A stretch of DNA of 12,770 bases from Saprospiraceae bacterium UBA7328 (GTDB lineage Bacteria; Bacteroidota; Bacteroidia; Chitinophagales; Saprospiraceae), in the NCBI GenBank assembly GCA_002471345.1, contig DKPS01000125.1, positions 1,663 through 14,432 of the forward strand, given 5' to 3'. A program made the position numbers and the translations under genes. The notes under the pieces are model-generated. The model made no database searches. It had not been told where the DNA came from and was given only the letters and a program-made list of their open reading frames with translations. Shown here piece by piece: positions 7,480 through 12,770 of the stretch (position 1 is its first letter; every line of letters begins with the position of its first letter).

Positions 7480-8790
7480 ATGGCGGGAGCAGTTAAAAAT
7501 CAGAAAGAAATTCTTCAGAAACTAAAAATTGAAGCACTCAATGAAATGCAAATTCAAGCTAAAAATGCTATCCATACTTCTGATGAAATCATGCTCCTCT
7601 CCCCTACCGGAACTGGAAAAACCCTAGCATTTCTTCTTCCAATTATCGCAGAATTAGATTCTGAAATTGAAGAAGTTCAATCTTTAATTATTGCGCCTTC
7701 AAGAGAACTGGCCATACAGATAGAACAAGTAGCAAAAGAAACAGGAGCAGGATATAAATGCAATGTATTCTATGGAGGAAGAAACTTTTCAAAAGACAGA
7801 ATGGAGCTCAACAAAAGACCTGCAATATTAGTAGGCACTCCAGGAAGAATAGCAGATCATTTGAGAAGAAAGACTTTTGATAATGAGCATATCAAAACTT
7901 TAGTTTTAGATGAATTCGATAAGTCATTAGAAATAGGATTTGAAGAGGACATGAAAGAAATTTACAATGCTCTTCCATCACTGAAAAAGAAAATTCTGAC
8001 CTCCGCCACTAAAGATGTTGAGATTCCTTACTTCGTAAAAATCAATACTCCAAACGTGGTTGACTTCTTATCTCAAGGAGTCAAAGCATTAGAGATAAAA
8101 AAAGTCATTTCACCCGTTAAGGACAAACTGGATACCTTAGTCGATAGTCTTTGTCATTTCGGTGCTAAATCAGGAATTATCTTTTGCAATTTTAAGGAGA
8201 GTATCAACAGAGTAAGTGCCCAATTGGATAAGGTAGGAATAGCCCATGGCATCTTCTATGGAGGAATGGAACAAAAAGATAGAGAAAGAGCTTTAATCAA
8301 ATTCAGAAATGGGACTCATCGTTTGATTATAGCCACCGACCTTGCTGCTCGAGGAATAGATGTACCACAACTTGATTTCATTATTCATTATCACCTTCCC
8401 CTCAAAAGCACAGAATTCACTCATAGAAATGGTCGTACCGCCAGAATGAACAGTGAAGGCACAGCTTATGTCATTCAGTGGAAAGATGAAGAGCTACCTG
8501 AATTCATAGGTGATATAGAAACTGAAGAAATCTCGGAAGCTCATAACCCTAAACCCACAGAATGGTCTACTCTTTTTGTTTCTGGGGGAAGGAAGGATAA
8601 AATATCAAAAGGCGATATAGCCGGACTTTTCATGAAGCAAGGCGGATTAGAGAAAAGTGAGATAGGGCTCATAGAGTTGAAGACTGACTGTGCATTTGTC
8701 GCCGTACATCGTAGTAAAAGTCAAAAACTTATCGATCAATTAAATAATAGCAGAGTAAAGAAGAGAAAAGTACGGATTTATGAGGTGTGA
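7480..8790 (+). CDS. dbpA: DEAD-box ATP-dependent RNA helicase with DbpA RNA-binding domain
   Basis: ATP-driven RNA helicase predicted to act in large ribosomal subunit assembly. In E. coli DbpA the C-terminal domain targets the enzyme to hairpin 92 of 23S rRNA, and a homologous domain occupies residues 362-436 here (VSGGRKDKISKGDIAGLF, then a Lys/Arg-rich end). The helicase core is complete in 436 residues: Q motif near MQIQA (23-27), motif I SPTGTGKT (41-48), Ia PSREL (73-77), Ib TPGRI (120-124), II DEFD (144-147), III SAT (175-177), V ATDLAARGID (285-294) and VI HRNGRTAR (315-322). Motif II is DEFD rather than DEAD, and motif VI has Asn and Ala where Ile and Gly are usual. The ATG at 7480 fits because the Q motif follows closely. 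It is divergent from the cytochrome-fusion gene and convergent with the LuxR-type gene. Confidence 0.92.
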   Translation: MAGAVKNQKEILQKLKIEALNEMQIQAKNAIHTSDEIMLLSPTGTGKTLAFLLPIIAELDSEIEEVQSLIIAPSRELAIQIEQVAKETGAGYKCNVFYGGRNFSKDRMELNKRPAILVGTPGRIADHLRRKTFDNEHIKTLVLDEFDKSLEIGFEEDMKEIYNALPSLKKKILTSATKDVEIPYFVKINTPNVVDFLSQGVKALEIKKVISPVKDKLDTLVDSLCHFGAKSGIIFCNFKESINRVSAQLDKVGIAHGIFYGGMEQKDRERALIKFRNGTHRLIIATDLAARGIDVPQLDFIIHYHLPLKSTEFTHRNGRTARMNSEGTAYVIQWKDEELPEFIGDIETEEISEAHNPKPTEWSTLFVSGGRKDKISKGDIAGLFMKQGGLEKSEIGLIELKTDCAFVAVHRSKSQKLIDQLNNSRVKKRKVRIYEV

Positions 8791-8893
8791 ATTTTTAGAT
8801 CCTAGAGTATCCTCTTTTTTAGAAGGCAATTCAGGACTGTCTGCGTGCTCCCGCTTTTCATAGGTATACTCCTAATTAATATGTGCTGCCTGA

Positions 8894-9958
8894 TCAAGGA
8901 TTAAAAAACAACTCCTTCCTTGATTTGACACCCAATTTGGAAAAGATCTTGTATACATGTGATTTTACTGTACTCACTTCGATATGTAAGATGGAGGAGA
9001 TCTCTTTGTTGGGTTTGCCCGTACACAATAGTTCATAAACTTTCTTCTCCTGTTTGGAAAGAATACCCACAGAAGGGATTTGTTCTTTTTGCCAATTAAC
9101 GGCTGCGTAATAAATTAATACTGAGGCTATAGGTATCCAAAGAAGATAGTACCAAGGAAAATATGGACTTCCAGAATCGCCGTTCTCCTTGCGTTTGAAA
9201 TTGAAGAATCGTGCTTGTTCAAGGAATGCCGAGTAATAGGGGCTAGAGTCATTGTCAATATTCAGTTGTTTCGGTAATGTCTCGTAAAGTCCAGCATATT
9301 CGTCCTTGTCGAAATTCTTTTGAAGCAGATGTACAGAAAGGAGCCTGTTTACATCAGATTGTGCTTCTTCGGCAATATGAATAAACTGATCCTTGATATG
9401 ATCTTTATGTAACCTTCGGTTTTGATCGGAAGGAATATCCAATGGAGCGTTAATCTTGTTCTTAAGTGTAAATAATTTCTGTAATGTGGTATTTCCTGGA
9501 TGACCTGTTAAAGAAAATTCATGGAACGAAATGATATCTACGTTGAGCATGGATGACGAATTCATCAAGAAATGTAGATGGTTTTGTTCCTGCCCACCGA
9601 TGATAATGGTAGAAACCGGATCATTATCCTTACATATATGAAGGCGGTATAATTGATCGTAGGTATGGATATTTAATGATTCAAAAGAAAAATTTCCTTC
9701 GGCATCTACAACTGCTTCAGCTATTAACAAATGAAACGAAGCCGTATTCAGATCATCAAAGCTGTTGAGCTGTGATAAATATACCACGGGTCTCCAGCCA
9801 TCTACTAGGTTGATCTTACCGACTATTTCTGCCGATCTTCCTGAAGATATCAGAACAAACCAAAGTATTAAAGTAACGATCCGGTTTCTCAAAGCTTTTT
9901 TCTTGCTGACATGTAAATTAATCAAGATTCTATAGATGAATTTACTAGTCTTGTTCAA
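8894..9958 (-). CDS. Membrane-anchored LuxR-type transcriptional regulator with periplasmic sensor domain
   Basis: Predicted one-component signal protein. A hydrophobic signal or anchor (VTLILWFVLISSG, about 29-41) leads to an extracytoplasmic region of about 45-265. That region opens with a beta-rich segment similar in style to DUF4369 domains (EIVGKINLVDG, DAEGNFSFE) and continues mainly helical. A transmembrane helix at about 269-289 follows, then a cytoplasmic LuxR/GerE helix-turn-helix at 298-350 (LSKQEKKVYELL, NKEISSIL, STVKSHVYKIFSKLGV). No ATG can serve as start. The TTG at 9958 directly follows an in-frame stop and overlaps the upstream gene by 14 bp. A TTG at 9892 would give a cleaner signal peptide (LRNRIVTLIL...) and 332 residues. 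The overlap implies co-transcription and probably translational coupling with the secreted protein upstream. Ligand and target genes are unknown. Confidence 0.85.
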   Translation of the reverse strand: MNKTSKFIYRILINLHVSKKKALRNRIVTLILWFVLISSGRSAEIVGKINLVDGWRPVVYLSQLNSFDDLNTASFHLLIAEAVVDAEGNFSFESLNIHTYDQLYRLHICKDNDPVSTIIIGGQEQNHLHFLMNSSSMLNVDIISFHEFSLTGHPGNTTLQKLFTLKNKINAPLDIPSDQNRRLHKDHIKDQFIHIAEEAQSDVNRLLSVHLLQKNFDKDEYAGLYETLPKQLNIDNDSSPYYSAFLEQARFFNFKRKENGDSGSPYFPWYYLLWIPIASVLIYYAAVNWQKEQIPSVGILSKQEKKVYELLCTGKPNKEISSILHIEVSTVKSHVYKIFSKLGVKSRKELFFNP

Positions 9959-10499
9959 TGCTTACTTCAAGGTCACCTGTGACTTTTATAGCCTCAATCA
10001 CGAAGGTCCATTCTCCCGGTGTTGGATTGGAAATAGTCTCATTCGAATTGCCCCTAGCTCCGAAATCCCCTTGAGAATTGTTGTTTGTATATGAATATCC
10101 TTTACCCGAGCAGCTCATAGTCATCTTTGTGACGCCATCATTGGTATTCGACGAACTGCTACTGCTCATGCCTTTTCTTCTGGCAGCATTCTTGTCACCT
10201 TTGGTCTTATCTCTGGCCTTCCCACAGGATAAGGAGCAATCAGTAATCAGGCAAAAGCCGCATTCGCCATTTCCGCTAGGATCTAAGGCAGTAACAACCA
10301 AATTGCCCTTGCTTACTTTTCCGTTGAACAGCATTGCTAGTTCTTTAGTGCCTGGTTCGACAGTAACAGTCAGAGTAACCTCTTCCGTTTTGTCATTCCA
10401 TGAATAGGTTTTATTCAGATCATCCTGTGTCTTTGCAGTGGTCAGCATGAAAGTGATGAAGAATAAAATAACTGAAAATTGAATAATGACTTTTTTCAT
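9945..10499 (-). CDS. Secreted beta-rich protein with cysteine/basic/serine-rich insert, unknown function
   Basis: I do not recognise a named family. The 184-residue product has a signal peptide (MKKVIIQFSVILFFITFMLT, cleavage near TAKTQ). The mature part begins and ends with beta-strand-like segments (VTLTVTVEPG 41-50, GNLVVTALDPSG 65-76, NPTPGEWTFVIEA 158-170, GDLEVSIEQ). These resemble a P-domain or pre-peptidase-like beta-sandwich, a weak likeness by eye. Between them lies an unusual insert: Cys80, Cys83, Cys88, Cys92 (CX2C-X4-C-X3-C), then a Lys/Arg-rich stretch (93-109), six serines (112-117), Cys130 and an Asn/Ser/Gly-rich run. If exported, the cysteines probably form disulfides or bind metal; the odd number (five) leaves one free. 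The gene overlaps the LuxR-type regulator by 14 bp. Coding is supported by ATG, signal peptide and that coupling. Confidence 0.75.
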   Translation of the reverse strand: MKKVIIQFSVILFFITFMLTTAKTQDDLNKTYSWNDKTEEVTLTVTVEPGTKELAMLFNGKVSKGNLVVTALDPSGNGECGFCLITDCSLSCGKARDKTKGDKNAARRKGMSSSSSSNTNDGVTKMTMSCSGKGYSYTNNNSQGDFGARGNSNETISNPTPGEWTFVIEAIKVTGDLEVSIEQD

Positions 10500-10676
10500 G
10501 ATGTGTTTTTATATTTTCTAAAAGTTCAATATTAGATCAATATCTCACTACCTTAAAGATTGACGAAGTGTAAATAAGTAGTACAAAGGGTTGAAAAAAG
10601 TAGGAAGCCCTCTAAGAATAGGTACTCTATGATAGAATTATTTACTTTTTTCATCCTTGACGGCCTTCAGAAGCAT

Positions 10677-12269
10677 TTATTTCTTCAAACTGTTTAATTC
10701 CTCGATGGCGTATTTCTTTAACCTAATTTTATCATCAGAGCTCAACTCTTCATCCGTATCAAAAAGGTTTAATGCTTGTCTGTAGAACTTCTTTGCCTGC
10801 TCATTCTGTTCAGTCTTTAATAAATAATATGCAGCGTAGAAGTTAATACGTGCAGATTCAGAATAACTATCAAAAGCGAGTTTATACAGCCTTAATCGGT
10901 ATTCATAGTTATCGTCTTTTTTCCATGCCAACCAGCTTCGAAAATCGCTATAAAAATTCCTGGAGAAAGGCTGATCATTTCCCTCTGACTTCAGGTGATG
11001 ATAAATGCTTTCAATGGCATCAAACCCTTCTTTTACAAAAGTGTCCTTAAGCACAGCCATGTTGGGTGGAGCTGGTATTCCTGGTAAAATGAAAGTGGTG
11101 TCGATATGGCTCCGAGATTCGATGAAAGCCTCGTCAAACAGCACGCTTTTATCTCCTTTGATTTTATGATTTAAAAATCTCAGAATAAGCTCATTGGCCG
11201 TCTCGAATCCCTCTTTAGTATTTCCAGAATGTGCTCCAAGAATGTCAGGGATGAAGGAGTCAAACATACCGTAATTAAGCATTACAAATTCTGACATCAT
11301 GGGGAAGCGTGCATAATACCGATCAGCATATTTCAAATGAAAGGTAAATTTTGGATCAATAGCGGGATGGAGCGAATAAATGAATAACATGGGTGCCCTG
11401 ATATGTTCTGGAAGATAGAATTCTGATCCGTCTAAAAGTCCTTGTTCGAAAGAGCTGGGTAGTCCTCCCTCAAGGCTGATCAATGCCTTGAATTTCTCAT
11501 TTCTGGATATCGCTGCGGCCCCCACAGATGAAGAAATTGCATTAGCCAAAATAGCGACCTGATTCAAGTCTGCATAAGGCTCTTCACTGATCTTTCCAAG
11601 AACAAATTCGAGGTCATCCACAGCCACTTCTAAGCCAATAGTAGATACCTCCATGCCTGAAGAAAACCTTCCCTTGGGAGCGAAAGCGACAGTAACATAA
11701 CCATGACTGGCTAAAAATTCACAAGTAATACTTTGATATGCCGGGCTGCTGCCATTTGGGTATATGACAACGGGATGATGACCAGATGCAGGCTTGGCAT
11801 TCTGACGTGCATATACATAGAGATCAAGAAGTTGATTTAATTCCTCTGTACTGAGGACCTCTGTGTTTTCTGCTTCATGTATGTTTCTTAAGTCCCGAGT
11901 TTGAGATTTAAATGTGCGCCTTGCGAATTCGTTCTGCTCTTGTGATTCTGCAAAATTGGTTTGTCTGCCCATCAGGTTTACATAATCGGCATATTTCATG
12001 GGCTCACCTGTGCCCGGTTGGGAAGGGTACCACACATTGATTTGGTATTGTCGTCCTTCCTCTGAAGTATGATTATTAGTCAAGTTACCCTCCCAATCGG
12101 AATAGGGAACTGCATTCTTTGTAAGGTCTTGATGAAATAAGGTCTTGAACCCCACGGTATATTCACCAGTAAGTAAATTTCCCATAATGGGATAATCGGT
12201 AATGTTTTCTGGTGATTGGCATCCAAGAAATAAGAGTAGAATAAGTATTGATTTAGTTTTTAATTCCAT
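10677..12269 (-). CDS. Lipoprotein alpha/beta-hydrolase with helical C-terminal extension
   Basis: Predicted envelope serine hydrolase, distantly like platelet-activating-factor acetylhydrolase or dienelactone hydrolase families. The ATG at 12269 is preferred over a GTG at 12287 because it gives a compact lipoprotein signal ending LLLFLGC (Cys17). The 530-residue protein (numbered from that ATG) has an N-terminal strand region with INVWYPSQPG (about 77-86). The hydrolase core follows from HHPVVIYPNGSS (164-175), with GYVTVAFAPKGR the next strand. The nucleophile elbow reads SSSVGAAA, with Ser248 as candidate nucleophile; the usual first Gly of GxSxG is Ser. Candidate partners are Asp305 (AIDPKF) and His347 (GAHSG). 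The last 75 residues are helical and TPR-like (SARINFYAAYYLLKTEQNEQA). It lies 177 bp upstream of the secreted-protein gene on the same strand, so shared transcription is possible but not shown. The substrate is unknown. Confidence 0.8.
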   Translation of the reverse strand: MELKTKSILILLLFLGCQSPENITDYPIMGNLLTGEYTVGFKTLFHQDLTKNAVPYSDWEGNLTNNHTSEEGRQYQINVWYPSQPGTGEPMKYADYVNLMGRQTNFAESQEQNEFARRTFKSQTRDLRNIHEAENTEVLSTEELNQLLDLYVYARQNAKPASGHHPVVIYPNGSSPAYQSITCEFLASHGYVTVAFAPKGRFSSGMEVSTIGLEVAVDDLEFVLGKISEEPYADLNQVAILANAISSSVGAAAISRNEKFKALISLEGGLPSSFEQGLLDGSEFYLPEHIRAPMLFIYSLHPAIDPKFTFHLKYADRYYARFPMMSEFVMLNYGMFDSFIPDILGAHSGNTKEGFETANELILRFLNHKIKGDKSVLFDEAFIESRSHIDTTFILPGIPAPPNMAVLKDTFVKEGFDAIESIYHHLKSEGNDQPFSRNFYSDFRSWLAWKKDDNYEYRLRLYKLAFDSYSESARINFYAAYYLLKTEQNEQAKKFYRQALNLFDTDEELSSDDKIRLKKYAIEELNSLKK

Positions 12270-12287
12270 GATTCTATTTTGGTCCAC

Positions 12288-12770
12288 TATGGTTTATATT
12301 CGAGTATACACACTTCCTGATATACCTAAAACGAAGGGAAACAACTTATATAATAAGAATCGACTCACAAAATCTCAATACTCATCTACGGTGTGACATA
12401 TTCTGATTATTAATACAGCTAAAAAAGAAGATGATCCTTCTCATGCTATATTTAGAATTTGATATAATCTCTTAAAACTTTGCAACATATGGTCAGGAGG
12501 CTTACTGGTCCTAATCTTTTTCTTACCTCTCTGTAAAAGTGGTTATTCCAAAGTTGGAGAATTAGATTAGAAGAATAAATGAAAAAGGGATGCATATGTA
12601 CAGATACCCCCTGAATTTGTGATTTTAGAGTTCACACCATCGGATTTTGTGAGTTTACTATACTTACTTGCAAATAGAACCTACCTGAAATTCAACCAAT
12701 TCAAATAACTTGTCTTCTAATTTGATCCAAAGGGGTCCATATTTTTTTAATCAACATTACTTGCTCAATG
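12288..12770. other. Stretch of nearly 500 bp without a convincing complete gene
   Basis: Upstream side of the lipoprotein hydrolase gene. Apart from the inverted repeats it holds only short interrupted frames, for example a 15-codon + frame beginning at 12489 (MVRRLTGPNLFLTSL). On the minus strand a frame open to the window edge stops at 12701-12703 (IEQVMLIKK...), and a shifted frame from the A7 run at 12742-12748 continues to a TAA near 12671. This may be the tail of a gene lying to the right. I found no convincing promoter match for the hydrolase gene here. Confidence 0.5.
12363..12654. repeat. About 290 bp segment bounded by 12-nt inverted repeats (possible IS remnant or MITE)
   Basis: ACTCACAAAATC at 12363-12374 recurs as its exact reverse complement at 12643-12654. 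Inside each, GGTGTGA (12390-12396) and TCACACC (12632-12638) repeat the inverted relation, set 15 and 4 nt from the outer arms. A looser copy, GAATTTGTGATTTTAGAGT, lies at 12613-12631. No intact transposase is present, and I see no matching target duplication at the outer edges. Multiple repeated boxes at an end are known in IS21-like elements, but that family assignment is only a guess. Confidence 0.4.

Noticed and set aside
8893..8924. Inverted repeat ATCAAGGA/TCCTTGAT across the LuxR-type gene's stop as a terminator
   Set aside because: The loop is 16 nt and no T-run follows on either strand; half of it is coding sequence, so chance is a fair explanation.
10078..10407. 109-codon + strand open frame
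   Set aside because: It is antisense to the secreted-protein gene, which has an ATG, signal peptide and operon overlap; the + frame has no recognisable domain.
8894..12287. Higher G+C in the right block as a sign of horizontal transfer
   Set aside because: Hand counts of single 60-base lines gave 32-50% here, but some lines of the left block reach 57%. Sampling is too uneven to claim a shift without a full sliding-window count.

Overview
The window looks like a chromosomal segment of a low-GC Bacteroidota, probably a marine Cytophagales/Flavobacteriia-like bacterium. This is inferred from A+T-rich codons, mostly absent Shine-Dalgarno sites, many exported proteins and lipoproteins, a BglX-type family 3 glycosidase, a lipoprotein with a CxxCH cytochrome domain, and a membrane-spanning LuxR-type regulator of a kind common in that phylum. 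No tRNA, rRNA, CRISPR array, phage gene or intact transposase was seen.

Left block, + strand (2-4566): the C-terminal three quarters of a BglX-like beta-glucosidase, followed by a rho-independent terminator. Then come an exported histidine phosphatase and, 11 bp later, a cytoplasmic serine esterase, probably one transcription unit. Last is an exported beta-lactamase-fold serine hydrolase. Gene 4 here converges on a large minus-strand gene, and a long imperfect inverted repeat sits between them as a probable two-way terminator.

Middle block (4638-8790): a minus-strand lipoprotein of about 864 residues joins a sugar-dehydrogenase-like beta-propeller, a helical repeat region and a c-type cytochrome. 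A DbpA-type DEAD-box RNA helicase is divergent from it on the + strand. Their 240 bp spacer contains a terminator-like hairpin that could act as a leader attenuator for the helicase.

Right block, minus strand (8894-12269): a lipoprotein alpha/beta-hydrolase with a degenerate nucleophile elbow comes first in the direction of transcription. It is followed by a tightly linked pair: a small secreted beta-rich protein carrying a cysteine/basic/serine-rich insert, and a one-component transmembrane LuxR-type regulator that overlaps it and has no ATG start. This pair is the least familiar system in the window. It could be a secreted or envelope protein co-made with its own envelope sensor-regulator.

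The last 500 bp carry no convincing complete gene. They hold a roughly 290 bp segment bounded by 12-nt inverted repeats, plus a possible gene tail at the window edge with a frame break at an A7 run. This looks like the remnant or non-autonomous form of an insertion element.
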